Source: Myroides sp. NP-2
Lineage (GTDB): Bacteria > Bacteroidota > Bacteroidia > Flavobacteriales > Flavobacteriaceae
Direction of reading: 5' to 3'
DNA: 51,345 nt
Assembly: GCF_014145665.1 (NCBI RefSeq)
Contig: NZ_JACHTD010000019.1
Coordinates: 1 to 51,345, forward strand
Shown here: one piece after another, positions 30,495 through 39,772 of the stretch
How the letters are laid out: each line of letters opens with the position of its first letter
Numbering within the stretch: the stretch's first letter is position 1
The notes under the pieces: generated by a model
What the model saw: only the letters and a program-made list of their open reading frames with translations
The model's database searches: none
What the model was told of the DNA's origin: nothing
Program-made: the position numbers and the translations under genes

Positions 30495-32570
30495 ATGAAA
30501 TTAAGGTATATATTACAATCACCTCAAGGAATTGAGGAGCTTTTTAATAAATATGTAGTTGACGGTAAAATCTATACGAGCGAAGATATTTCTTTTTTAG
30601 TTGATCTTGTACATATTTTTCGACCGCGAAATATAAAAAAAACTAATCGTGTTTCCATAGATTCTTTCACTTCTTATTTAAAGACGCACGAAGTTGAACG
30701 TTTAGCGCTAATGGAGTATTTGCGCGAAATACTTTCTAACAGACGTTTTAGCCGAATGATCTCGGATGCGGGAATTTTACAAGATTCCGATTTTTTCTAT
30801 GAAGTTAAAAAGCGTTTATGGGCCAAAGTACTGCCGTATCAACCCGAAAAAGATACCTATGAATACGTTTTAAACCAAGTGTTTTACAAGCATACCGATG
30901 CTATATGGGTAGATCTCATTCCTGAAGAGCAATTAGTAGAACTTTTTGAGCAGCTAAATTTTAAGGATATTTTTACTAAGGTATCGGATGAATCGGTGAT
31001 GGGCGAATTGTTGAACTCCATCGGATTGATTACCCAGCGCATGAGCGGTAGAGCAATGGAGAGTGCTATTATCAGTATGGTGCCTGAATATTCCCATTTT
31101 GAAAGCCCCTTTTTGGCCTTGGAAAAAGAGTTTATGGAAGTGGCCTCTAGTATTCTAAAGGGCAATACCAAGTATTTGACACCAAGTGATATCAACTGTA
31201 AACAGATTAAAATCTTTCATAAACAGTGTATTGAATTTGTCAATCAGGCTTTTAAGAACAGCTCAAAATACGGTATTTCCATTAAGGTTAACCAGAGTTT
31301 ACTGCGCTTGAGACAACAGCTTCAGCGCGTGGATGTGCTGCTTTCACTCATTATTATCGAGGGAGAGGAAGTGGAAATTGAAAAGAAAGCTAATACAATT
31401 CGTTTGGCTCGAAAATTAATTGATTACAACTGTTATAAATACAACGTATCGGGATTAATCAAAGAGAGCACGCAATTAATCTCCTACGAAATTACGCAAC
31501 ACACGGCCAAAACAGGGGAACACTACATTACAAAGACGGCAGGTGAATATTGGCATATGTTTAGGGGCTCGATGGGAGCCGGTATTGTGGTGGGCTTTAT
31601 GTGTATATTGAAATTGCTTGCCCACAAGCTAGACGCGAGTATTTTCGGACACGCCATGTTGTATAGTTTAAATTACGCCTTGGGCTTCTGTCTGATCTAT
31701 TTACTAGGCTTTACTTTAGCGACAAAACAGCCGGCAATGACTGCAGCAGCGATTATCAAAGCAATTGAAGACGGTCGTAAACAACATGTGGATAGTTTGG
31801 ATAAACACATTGGGTTTGCAAAGCTATTTGCACGCTTGGTGCGTTCTCAATTCATTGCTTTTATCGGTAACGTAATTTTAGCTTTTCCAATCGCCTTGTT
31901 ATTGATGTGGGGATTTGACTCTGCCTTTGATGTGAATATTGCTGCCAAAGAGTGGAAAGGCATGTTGATCGACGCCGATCCAATTGAATCGAAAGCCTTA
32001 TTCCACGCTGGTATCGCAGGGGTTTTCTTGTTTTTGTCTGGAATTATCTCCGGAAATGTATCCAATAGAAACAAGCACAATCGCGTATTTTACCGCATAC
32101 AAGAACACCCGTGGTTAAAACACAATTTTGGAATTCAACGCTCAACAAAAATTGCCAATTGGGTAGATACCAAATGGCCGGGAATTGCTTCTAATATTTG
32201 TTTTGGTCTTTTTATGGGTACTTGTGGTGCCATAGGAACCTTCATCGGATTAGATATTGACATTCGACACATTACCTTTGTCAGTGGAAATATAGCTATC
32301 GGCTATTACGGTTCGGGTTTTGAAGCACCAACCGCAATGTTAGTGTGGGCTTTCATCGGAATGTGGCTCATCGGATTCATGAACTTTATCGTCAGTTTTG
32401 GTCTTTCCATCTTACTGGCTTTCCGCTCGAGAAATATTCCTTTTAAAGAAACTAAAGACTTGGCCCAAGCCGTGCTAAAATACTTTAAAAGCTTTCCAAT
32501 GGAATTCTTTATTCCTACAGGAGGTACAGTTGTCGAAGTGACAAATGATAAAACACAAGATAAAAAGTAA
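30495..32570 (+). CDS. Gcr-family membrane protein (annotated site-specific recombinase family)
   Basis: 691 residues. The first half (1-350) is soluble and helical. The second half has about seven membrane segments, including FRGSMGAGIVVGFMCILKLL, YLLGFTLATKQPAMTAAAIIKA, FIAFIGNVILAFPIALLLMWG and the last near FMNFIVSFGLSILLAF. This matches the family named after gonococcal gcr (site-specific recombinase). The conserved KQPAMTAAAI and the polytopic membrane topology argue against a DNA recombinase. No tyrosine or serine recombinase motif is present, so the family name is probably misleading. It converges on the antiporter gene through a perfect hairpin. Confidence 0.8.
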   Translation: MKLRYILQSPQGIEELFNKYVVDGKIYTSEDISFLVDLVHIFRPRNIKKTNRVSIDSFTSYLKTHEVERLALMEYLREILSNRRFSRMISDAGILQDSDFFYEVKKRLWAKVLPYQPEKDTYEYVLNQVFYKHTDAIWVDLIPEEQLVELFEQLNFKDIFTKVSDESVMGELLNSIGLITQRMSGRAMESAIISMVPEYSHFESPFLALEKEFMEVASSILKGNTKYLTPSDINCKQIKIFHKQCIEFVNQAFKNSSKYGISIKVNQSLLRLRQQLQRVDVLLSLIIIEGEEVEIEKKANTIRLARKLIDYNCYKYNVSGLIKESTQLISYEITQHTAKTGEHYITKTAGEYWHMFRGSMGAGIVVGFMCILKLLAHKLDASIFGHAMLYSLNYALGFCLIYLLGFTLATKQPAMTAAAIIKAIEDGRKQHVDSLDKHIGFAKLFARLVRSQFIAFIGNVILAFPIALLLMWGFDSAFDVNIAAKEWKGMLIDADPIESKALFHAGIAGVFLFLSGIISGNVSNRNKHNRVFYRIQEHPWLKHNFGIQRSTKIANWVDTKWPGIASNICFGLFMGTCGAIGTFIGLDIDIRHITFVSGNIAIGYYGSGFEAPTAMLVWAFIGMWLIGFMNFIVSFGLSILLAFRSRNIPFKETKDLAQAVLKYFKSFPMEFFIPTGGTVVEVTNDKTQDKK

Positions 32571-32613
32571 TACAAACAAAAGGAGATCGACATCGATCTC
32601 CTTTTGTTTGTAT
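32570..32613. terminator. Shared bidirectional terminator of two convergent genes
   Basis: A 21-bp perfect stem with a 2-base loop (CA at 32591-32592) that extends from the last base of one stop codon to the first base of the opposite stop codon. Confidence 0.85.
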
Positions 32614-34472
32614 TAATCCGTATAGTCAGCTGTATCTTTGGTCTCTCTTTTGTGTCGTAAACTATCTTTTAACAAGTTCGACTGCTGTTCAAATTCGAGG
32701 CGAGACACGGTGATATAATCTTCTAAGTTATGAATGTTTTTAGCCAATTTCCTCAACGAGGCACGGTCACTTTTGATGAATAACTCGCTCTGTGTTCTCG
32801 CTTCTTCATGGCTTAAACCTAATTTTTCAAGCATAACGCTTCCAACGTATACCGCGGTAAAGAAGTTTTCTCTGTACACTTCTGTAAATCCGTCTTGTAA
32901 ATACTCGTAGGCGTTTTTTCTGTTCTTCGCCCGTATAATCACTTCTACGTTAGGGAAGTTTTTGTGTAGGACTTCGACCAAATGTTGGTTGACCTCAGGG
33001 GGATCCATAGCAGCAATGACGTAATCGGCCTGGTCGACGTTGATGGATTTTAAGATATTTATGGAGGTTGCATCCCCATAGTACACGTTAAAACCCAGTT
33101 TGCGCAAGTGTTCTACGCGTTCAGCATCATTGTCGAGTACTAAGGTCGGAATGTCGTTCGCTTGTAACAAGCGCCCAATTGTATTTCCAAAATCTCCAAA
33201 TCCCGCAATGATGATCTTTTTATCTGCGCTGATGTGCGATAAGTCGTCATAGGGTTGATCGTTTTTAGTCGAAGAGGTTATTCCTAAGTATGGGCCAATC
33301 CACTTTTCATTCAACAACATTAAAATGGGGGTAACCACCATAGATAGTGCAGTAGTGGCTAATAAGTAATCATACCAAGTTTGATCAATAATGTTAATCG
33401 TCTTTCCTAGTGCTAAAATTACAAAGGCAAATTCGCCAATTTGTGAAAGTAAAATGGCAAATAAAAACGATTGATCTTTGGGAAATTTCTTCCACTTACC
33501 AATAGCAAATAGGACTATCGCCTTAACGGTCATGGATCCTACCAACAGTGAAAGAACAATTAGCGGTTCAGCTGCAATTATTTCAAAATTAATAGTAGAT
33601 CCTACTGCGATAAAGAAAATACCGAGCAAGAGGGCCTTAAAGGGTTCTATATCGCTTTCTAATTGATGTTTGTAAGGGTTATTTGCCAATACGACCCCTG
33701 CAATAAAGGCACCCAAGGCAGGGCTCAATCCCACTTCTTTCATTAAAAGAGAAACCCCAATTACTAACAGTAGGGCTGAAGCGGTATAGATTTCGCGTAT
33801 TTGTAAACGTCCTACTGATTTAAACAGCGGATTGACGATGTAGTTACCCACTAAAAAGATAACGGTAATGGCACCTAAAATCGCCATGGTTTTCATTAAT
33901 ACAGGTTGCCCATCGAGCATACTGCTATTGGTGGTCGAAATGGGTATTTTCTTGGAAACTGCTAACAAAGGGATCAAAGCCATCACGGGGATTACCATGA
34001 TATCCTGAAAGAGCAAGACGGCGAAACTCGATTTTCCAACGTTCGACTTATTTAGTCCTTTCTCAGAAATGGTTTGGAGGATAATCGCTGTGGAAGACAT
34101 GGTGATCACAAATCCTATAGTAATGGAGGTGCCCATACTTAAACCAAGAGCAAAATAGCATACGGCCGTTGTGATTAAGGTTGTTCCCAAGGCTTGTGCG
34201 GTTCCCAAACCAATAATCTCTTTCCGAATTTTCCAAAATTCTTTGGGATCCAACTCTAATCCAACTAAAAACAACATCATGACAACCCCAAATTCGGTGG
34301 CATGCATAATATCCGCGCCATCTTTACCGACAAATCCAAGAACAAAAGGGCCAATTAAGACTCCAGCGAAAAGATAACCTAAGACGGAACCCATTCCAAG
34401 TTTTTTGGAAATGAGCACGCAAATTACGGCAGCAAATAAAAATATAAAGGCTTGCGCTAAGAAATCATTCAT
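32613..34472 (-). CDS. CPA2-family monovalent cation:proton antiporter with TrkA-N domain (Kef type)
   Basis: 619 residues: about 12 membrane segments (1-390), with GLELDPKEFW after helix 3 and the exchange-core ALLLGIFFIAVGSTINF, then a cytosolic RCK/TrkA-N domain (about 418-535) beginning IIIAGFGDFGNTIGRLL (NAD-binding GFGDFG 424-429) with LVLDNDAERVEHL. A charged C-terminal tail follows. This is the layout of KefB/KefC, which extrude K+ in exchange for H+, for example under electrophile stress. There is no KefF/KefG partner here. Glutathione control is not implied. Confidence 0.92.
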   Translation of the reverse strand: MNDFLAQAFIFLFAAVICVLISKKLGMGSVLGYLFAGVLIGPFVLGFVGKDGADIMHATEFGVVMMLFLVGLELDPKEFWKIRKEIIGLGTAQALGTTLITTAVCYFALGLSMGTSITIGFVITMSSTAIILQTISEKGLNKSNVGKSSFAVLLFQDIMVIPVMALIPLLAVSKKIPISTTNSSMLDGQPVLMKTMAILGAITVIFLVGNYIVNPLFKSVGRLQIREIYTASALLLVIGVSLLMKEVGLSPALGAFIAGVVLANNPYKHQLESDIEPFKALLLGIFFIAVGSTINFEIIAAEPLIVLSLLVGSMTVKAIVLFAIGKWKKFPKDQSFLFAILLSQIGEFAFVILALGKTINIIDQTWYDYLLATTALSMVVTPILMLLNEKWIGPYLGITSSTKNDQPYDDLSHISADKKIIIAGFGDFGNTIGRLLQANDIPTLVLDNDAERVEHLRKLGFNVYYGDATSINILKSINVDQADYVIAAMDPPEVNQHLVEVLHKNFPNVEVIIRAKNRKNAYEYLQDGFTEVYRENFFTAVYVGSVMLEKLGLSHEEARTQSELFIKSDRASLRKLAKNIHNLEDYITVSRLEFEQQSNLLKDSLRHKRETKDTADYTD

Positions 34473-34698
34473 TTTTTAGATATAATTTTTTGCGTTAAAA
34501 TAAGTAAATCAAAGCAAGAGGAATAAATAACGTTTTTTTAGGTTAAAACAGCGCCACTTACTCAAAAAGTATTTGATTTACGTACAAATTTACACAATAG
34601 TGCTTGGAAATAAACAGAAAAAAACAAAAAAAATAGAGCATTTTTTAGGGTTGTATAAACTGTTTTTTTTCGGTTATTTTGACTATTTTATCGCGAAG

Positions 34699-35772
34699 AT
34701 GAGTCGAAAGATAATACATATTGATATGGATGCGTTTTACGCTTCAGTTGAGCAATTGGATAATCCCGAATTGAGGGGAAAAGCTATTGTTGTGGGCGGG
34801 AGTAGTGAGCGCGGTGTGGTGGCAGCGGCAAGTTATGAAGCACGTCAATTTGGTGTGCGAAGTGCGATGAGTGGCATATTGGCAAAGAAAAAATGTCCAC
34901 ATTTGATTTTTGTACCTCCGCGTTTCGATCGGTATAAAGAAATTTCTAGGCAGATTCGAGCCGTATTCTATGAGTATACCGATCTAGTGGAACCCCTAGC
35001 CCTTGACGAAGCTTTTCTCGATGTTACCCAAAATAAAATTGGATGCCCCAGTGCAACCCTAATCGCACAAGAAATTCGACAAAAGATTTTTGAACGCACC
35101 CAATTAACTGCTTCGGCGGGTATTTCTGTCAATAAATTTTTGGCGAAAGTAGCCAGTGATTACAACAAGCCCAACGGACAAAAAACAATCAATCCCGAAG
35201 AAGTTGACACTTTTTTAGAAGCCTTAGAAATAAAAAAATTTTTTGGCATTGGAAAGAAAACGGCCGACCGCATGTATCACTTTGGCATCTTTACAGGCTT
35301 AGATTTGAAAGCCAAATCGATGGAGTTTTTAGAAGAGCACTTTGGCAAGGCTGGAGTGGCTTATTACTACATTGTGCGCGGCATACACGATTCGCCAGTC
35401 AGCCCAGACCGTTTAGTGAAATCTGTGGGAACTGAACGCACCTTTACTGAGAATTTGAGTTCAGAGGTCTACCTCGAAAATAAACTCGCCCATATTGTGG
35501 AAGAATTGAGCCTGCGACTTAAAAAACAAGGATTAGCAGGTAAAACAGTAACGCTAAAAATAAAATATGCTGATTTTGTACAGCAAACGCGGAGCACAAC
35601 CTTTCCCTATTTTATCGCTGATGCTGGAATTATCCTCGATTGTGCCAAAGAATTGCTCTATCAAGAAAAATTGCAAAATTCCGTGCGTCTGATTGGCGTA
35701 TCTTTGACTAACTTAAACAATAGAAAAGCGGCAAAAAAACCCGTTGCGGTTCAGCTGCGTTTTGATTTTTAA
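34699..35772 (+). CDS. dinB: DNA polymerase IV
   Basis: Y-family translesion polymerase, 357 residues from MSRKIIHIDMDAFYASVEQ. An in-frame start 126 bases upstream adds an unrelated Phe/Tyr/Lys-rich lead and is rejected. Catalytic acidic residues: Asp in IDMDAF and the LDEAFLDVT motif. KVASDYNKPNGQ is the palm/thumb signature, GIGKKTADRMYHFGI the thumb helix-hairpin-helix, and the little-finger domain ends at RFDF. No beta-clamp motif was looked for in detail. Followed by ldcA after 16 bases. Confidence 0.96.
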   Translation: MSRKIIHIDMDAFYASVEQLDNPELRGKAIVVGGSSERGVVAAASYEARQFGVRSAMSGILAKKKCPHLIFVPPRFDRYKEISRQIRAVFYEYTDLVEPLALDEAFLDVTQNKIGCPSATLIAQEIRQKIFERTQLTASAGISVNKFLAKVASDYNKPNGQKTINPEEVDTFLEALEIKKFFGIGKKTADRMYHFGIFTGLDLKAKSMEFLEEHFGKAGVAYYYIVRGIHDSPVSPDRLVKSVGTERTFTENLSSEVYLENKLAHIVEELSLRLKKQGLAGKTVTLKIKYADFVQQTRSTTFPYFIADAGIILDCAKELLYQEKLQNSVRLIGVSLTNLNNRKAAKKPVAVQLRFDF

Positions 35773-35788
35773 ACCCCCAAAACCATTG

Positions 35789-36694
35789 ATGATGAATTAT
35801 CGCATTCCTCCTTATTTACAACCTGGTGACAAAGTTGCTATTGTTTGTACGGCTAGAAAATTTTCAGTTGAAGAAGCACAACCCGCTATTGCTTTGCTAG
35901 AATCGTGGGGCCTTCAAGTCGTTTTAGGTCAAACCATTGGATTGGACAACTTTCAGCTTGGTGGAACAGATGCAGCACGCGCAGCCGATTTGAATCAACA
36001 ACTACGAGATCCCGAAATTAAAGCTATTTGGTGTGCAAGAGGCGGCTATGGGACAGTGCGAATTATTGATGCTATTGATTTTAGCCCCTTGGAACAGCAA
36101 CCCAAATGGTTGATTGGCTTCAGTGATGTGACGACTCTACACAGTCATATGCACAACCTCGGTCTAGCTACAATTCACGGCATTATGGCCTTTAGCGTCC
36201 CCTCAGCCATGGAAGAATCTAAAACCTCCTTGTATCACGCACTTTTTGGACAGCCACTCTCTTATTCAATTGAGGCAGTAAACGGCAACCGTAAAGGAAG
36301 CGCATCTGGAGTATTAGTAGGAGGAAATTTATCGATTCTCTATAGCCTACTCGGTTCGGAATCGAGTATGGACACAAAAGGCAAAATATTGTTTCTCGAG
36401 GATTTGGATGAATACCTTTATCACGTGGATCGAATGATGCACAACCTTAAGCGCAACGGTATGCTCAAAGATTTGGCAGGTCTCCTAATCGGTGGAATGA
36501 CCGATATGCACGACAACTCCATCCCTTTTGGGTATAATGCGCAAGAAATTATCCTCGACGCAGTCAAAGAATACAACTATCCCGTGGCGTTTTGCTTTCC
36601 TGCGGGACATGGCGCTTCGAATTGGGCACTGAAATTGGGCACTATTGTTGAACTAGAAGTCACCGACAATCAAGTGAATGTCGCTTTTAGTTAA
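35789..36694 (+). CDS. ldcA: LD-carboxypeptidase (S66 family)
   Basis: 301 residues from MMNYRIPPYLQPGDKVAIVC. Cleaves the terminal D-Ala from tetrapeptide stems during murein recycling. Catalytic Ser112 in GFSDVTTL, a Glu in LFLEDLDEYLYHVDRM and His in FPAGHGASN near the C-terminus are all visible. WCARGGYGTVRI is the family motif before the Ser. No signal peptide, so it is cytoplasmic. It lies between dinB and yraN with short gaps (16 and 9 bases), so the three genes may be one transcript. Confidence 0.95.
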   Translation: MMNYRIPPYLQPGDKVAIVCTARKFSVEEAQPAIALLESWGLQVVLGQTIGLDNFQLGGTDAARAADLNQQLRDPEIKAIWCARGGYGTVRIIDAIDFSPLEQQPKWLIGFSDVTTLHSHMHNLGLATIHGIMAFSVPSAMEESKTSLYHALFGQPLSYSIEAVNGNRKGSASGVLVGGNLSILYSLLGSESSMDTKGKILFLEDLDEYLYHVDRMMHNLKRNGMLKDLAGLLIGGMTDMHDNSIPFGYNAQEIILDAVKEYNYPVAFCFPAGHGASNWALKLGTIVELEVTDNQVNVAFS

Positions 36695-36703
36695 CCCCAA
36701 TGT

Positions 36704-37063
36704 ATGAGTGAATCAAAGAAACTAGGAAAGAAAGGAGAAGAATTAGCCGTAGCCTTTTTAGAAGAAAAAGGGTACCGCATTGTTGCGAGAAATTGGAAAC
36801 ACCACAAGGCGGAAGTCGATATTATTGCCGAAGTAGACGACTTACTCGTGTTTGCTGAGGTAAAAACGAGAAGTTCTACTGATTTTGGCTTGCCCCATGA
36901 ATTTTTAAAACCCCCTCAAATTAAACGCTTAGTTACAGCGGCTAATGCTTTTTGTGTGCAATTTAAGCGATCAGAAGAGGTGCGCTTTGATATAGTAGCT
37001 ATTAGTATAAAAAAAACACTACCAGAAATTGAGCACATAGAGCGAGCTTTTTATTGGTTTTAG
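36704..37063 (+). CDS. yraN: YraN-family (UPF0102) putative endonuclease-like protein
   Basis: 119 residues, normal for the family. Predicted PD-(D/E)xK nuclease fold: LGKKGEELAVAFLEEKGY (Glu12-like position), HHKAEVDIIAEVDDLLVFAEVKTR (D...E-x-K). Function in vivo unknown. Third gene of the dinB-ldcA row. Confidence 0.95.
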   Translation: MSESKKLGKKGEELAVAFLEEKGYRIVARNWKHHKAEVDIIAEVDDLLVFAEVKTRSSTDFGLPHEFLKPPQIKRLVTAANAFCVQFKRSEEVRFDIVAISIKKTLPEIEHIERAFYWF

Positions 37064-37157
37064 TGAGAAATTCCGATTTTTTTATTGATAATCTGTGACT
37101 TTATTAGGTATTCTTCTCTTTTTGTGGACGTCTGTCAAAATCCTTATGTAAAAAAAG

Positions 37158-37225
37158 TCTAAATAAAAGTTGGTGGTTATTTAGAATCACTTTACATTTG
37201 TGGCGTTTTTAATAAGTCTAAATAA
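37158..37225. promoter_or_regulatory. Iron-box-like repeats upstream of the siderophore receptor
   Basis: TCTAAATAA at 37158-37166 and 37217-37225 and its reverse complement TTATTTAGA at 37177-37185; the first two form a 9-bp inverted repeat with a 10-base spacer over the -33 region. Half-sites with CTAAA also form the DtxR-type operator at 16093, and Fur/DtxR boxes of Bacteroidota have this look. Confidence 0.6.
37170..37200 (+). promoter_or_regulatory. Promoter of the siderophore receptor operon
   Basis: TTG (37170-37172), 20 bases, TACATTTG (37193-37200). The spacer contains TTATTTAGA, so repressor binding would shut it off. The leader is about 30 bases. Confidence 0.75.
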
Positions 37226-37237
37226 CACAGTTTCAGA

Positions 37238-39676
37238 ATGAAGACGTATACTACATGGTTAGTTGCCATTTTTGGAGTAATGGTAGGTTTCGCACAGAAC
37301 GTAACAGTTAAAGGAAGGGTTGTAGATGAGGTAAATAAACCATTACCTTACGCAACAGTTGTGATTGGAGAAGGGCAAAAAGCCGTTCAAACCAACGAAA
37401 ATGGAGAGTTTAAGCTAAGTGATGTGCAAAAGGGAAAGCATATAATGAAAGCCTCTTTTGTTGGATATTCTACTTCTCAAAGAGAAATTACCCTAGCAAA
37501 AAACGAAGAAATTGTCAATTTCCTCCTTGTAGCCGATAGTCAATTAGAGAATATTACCGTGTACGGAAGGAGTAATAAAAACGTAAAGAATCTTCAGTAT
37601 ATCACGCGTTTACCTTTAGGACTACAAGATCAAGTACAATCAATCAGCATTGTTTCTGAGCATATCATTAAAGAACAAGGGGCTTTAACTATTACGGATG
37701 CCGCGCGCAACGTAGCTGGAGTTACTCAGTTTTCAACGTATGGAGGGCCTGCAGAAAGTATGTCTATCCGCGGATTTAGAGGAACACCTGTATTGAGAAA
37801 TGGAGTGGGAATGGATTCTGATTTTAGAACTGCTTCTGCAATTTCCGATATGCAAGGGATTGAAAGTGTTGAGGCAATTAAAGGATCTGCAGCTGTATTA
37901 CAAGGAATCGGAAATGGTTTAGGAGCTGCGGGTGGTGTGATTAACTTAGTGACGAAAACGCCAAACTTCAAAAACCAAGGCGAAGTTGGTTTTAGAGCGG
38001 GTAGCTATGGTCAAGTTAGACCTACAGTTGACTTTGAACGTGTATTGGATAAAAAGGAAACGATTTCTTTCCGCTTCAATGGTGCATATGAAAGAAATGA
38101 TGGATGGAGAACGTATGTAAATAACGAGCATTTTTACATCAACCCTTCCTTAACATGGAAAATTGACAACAAAACGAAGTTGACAGTTGAAATGGACTAT
38201 TTGAATGGAGACTATGTAACGGATAAAGGAACAGTAAACCTTGGGCCAGACCATTCAAATGAATTATATGAAATGCCACACAATAAGTTTTTAGGCTTCA
38301 AAGGTGATTCGAAAAAGATTACGATGCAAAACTACGTGGCGCGTTTTGAAAGACAGTTGACAGAAAAATTGAGTTTTAGAACTTCGTATACGGCATCTAT
38401 TTACAATGAATTAGGACGTTCAACAAACGTAACAACAGTTATACCTAAGAAGCAAATTGGCGATGACTGGAGCAAATACGGAGAAATTAAACGTACCGTA
38501 TCAAGAGGACAATCTGACGATTACAACTCCGTGTTCCAAGCGGATTTAATCGGAAAAGATATTTTTACAGGAATATTAAAACACACTTTCCAAGTAGGAT
38601 TTGACTACAGACAAACAAAAACAATTGGAGGATCTACTACAGGTAAAGTTTGGGGGAAAGATAAAGATGGAAACGACGTATTAGTTGATTTTAGAAGCGA
38701 TATCAATGTGTTAAATCCTATTGATAACACCTTGCCTGAAGACGTAATCTTTGGAGACATTGCAACAACGAGAACCATGTCGCCAACTATCGGATTTATG
38801 GTGCAAGATTATATTGCTATTGGCGATAAATTGAGTGCAATGTTAGGTCTTCGCTACAGCCGTTTGAATGGTAACACAACCGAAAACGCTACAGTAGATC
38901 GTTGGAACCCTATGTTTGGATTAATCTTCAAACCACAAGAAAACATCAGCACATTTGCTTCGTATACGACAACGAGTAGTTTAAGACAGTCCAATAAATT
39001 ATTACACGGTGGTGGTTATGCTGGAGCCTCTGACATCAAACAAGTGGAATTTGGATTCAAATCGAATTGGTATAACGATCACTTAGGTGTAAACTTTACC
39101 TACTTTTTTATCAACCAAAATAATTTAGTTGCGCCCTATATTGATCCAGTGACAAACGAGCAGTCAAAAACGGAAAGTATCTTGGCAGGAGATCTAAAAC
39201 GCAACGGATTTGAGTTGGAAATCAACGGTAAAATCACCAATAATCTAGAAGTGATGTTAGGATATGCTAACTTATACGCTAGATACCAAGACAGTCCACA
39301 GTACGTAAATGGTTCTGCGCCAATGAATGCACCAGAACACACGGCGAACGGATGGGTAAGCTATAAGTTTGATCAAGGAAAATTAAGCGGATTGTCGTTA
39401 AGCGCAGGGGTATACTATGTTGGAAAACGCCCAGTAAACGAATATAGCATCACCCGCGACGATAGCCACAATACAAACGTTAACGTTAGACCATTTGACA
39501 TGCCTAGCTATACTACGGTTAATGCACAAGCAGCTTATACCTATAAAAGAGCTACGCTAAGTGTGTTTATGAATAATATCTTCAACGAAAGAGGGTATAC
39601 TTCATATTTTAGAGGGGGATACATCAATGAAATTTCGCCGCGAAATTTTGCTGCACAGTTGACCTATAGATTTTAA
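37238..39676 (+). CDS. TonB-dependent siderophore receptor
   Basis: 812 residues. Signal peptide (ends GFA before QNV), carboxypeptidase-regulatory-like domain (about 22-107), a plug with SISIVSEHIIKEQGALTITDAARNVAGV and SMSIRGFRG, then VEAIKGSAAVLQG and AAGGVINLVTK, as in the FhuA/FpvA/FecA ferric-siderophore group, and a barrel ending in QLTYRF. The promoter region has iron-box-like half-sites. The PepSY gene follows after 96 bases, the usual partner for periplasmic reduction of ferric siderophores. The siderophore is unknown; no synthesis genes are in the window. Confidence 0.94.
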   Translation: MKTYTTWLVAIFGVMVGFAQNVTVKGRVVDEVNKPLPYATVVIGEGQKAVQTNENGEFKLSDVQKGKHIMKASFVGYSTSQREITLAKNEEIVNFLLVADSQLENITVYGRSNKNVKNLQYITRLPLGLQDQVQSISIVSEHIIKEQGALTITDAARNVAGVTQFSTYGGPAESMSIRGFRGTPVLRNGVGMDSDFRTASAISDMQGIESVEAIKGSAAVLQGIGNGLGAAGGVINLVTKTPNFKNQGEVGFRAGSYGQVRPTVDFERVLDKKETISFRFNGAYERNDGWRTYVNNEHFYINPSLTWKIDNKTKLTVEMDYLNGDYVTDKGTVNLGPDHSNELYEMPHNKFLGFKGDSKKITMQNYVARFERQLTEKLSFRTSYTASIYNELGRSTNVTTVIPKKQIGDDWSKYGEIKRTVSRGQSDDYNSVFQADLIGKDIFTGILKHTFQVGFDYRQTKTIGGSTTGKVWGKDKDGNDVLVDFRSDINVLNPIDNTLPEDVIFGDIATTRTMSPTIGFMVQDYIAIGDKLSAMLGLRYSRLNGNTTENATVDRWNPMFGLIFKPQENISTFASYTTTSSLRQSNKLLHGGGYAGASDIKQVEFGFKSNWYNDHLGVNFTYFFINQNNLVAPYIDPVTNEQSKTESILAGDLKRNGFELEINGKITNNLEVMLGYANLYARYQDSPQYVNGSAPMNAPEHTANGWVSYKFDQGKLSGLSLSAGVYYVGKRPVNEYSITRDDSHNTNVNVRPFDMPSYTTVNAQAAYTYKRATLSVFMNNIFNERGYTSYFRGGYINEISPRNFAAQLTYRF

Positions 39677-39723
39677 TCTTCTTGCTTTAATTAGTGTCAT
39701 TATAATTGAAATAATAATAATTG

Positions 39724-39755
39724 CAAACACGGTTTTATGTTATAAAATCGTGTTT
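39724..39755 (+). terminator. Intercistronic hairpin between receptor and PepSY genes
   Basis: CAAACACG-GTTTTAT / ATAAAAT-CGTGTTTG stem (one mismatch) with a 3-base loop and only a weak T tail. It more likely protects or attenuates than terminates. Confidence 0.45.
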
Positions 39756-39772
39756 GTTCGTTTTGAATCTCC

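Noticed and set aside
30495..32570. Second mobile element marked by a 'site-specific recombinase'
   Set aside because: The protein is a polytopic membrane protein without recombinase residues, and no att-like repeats or element genes surround it.
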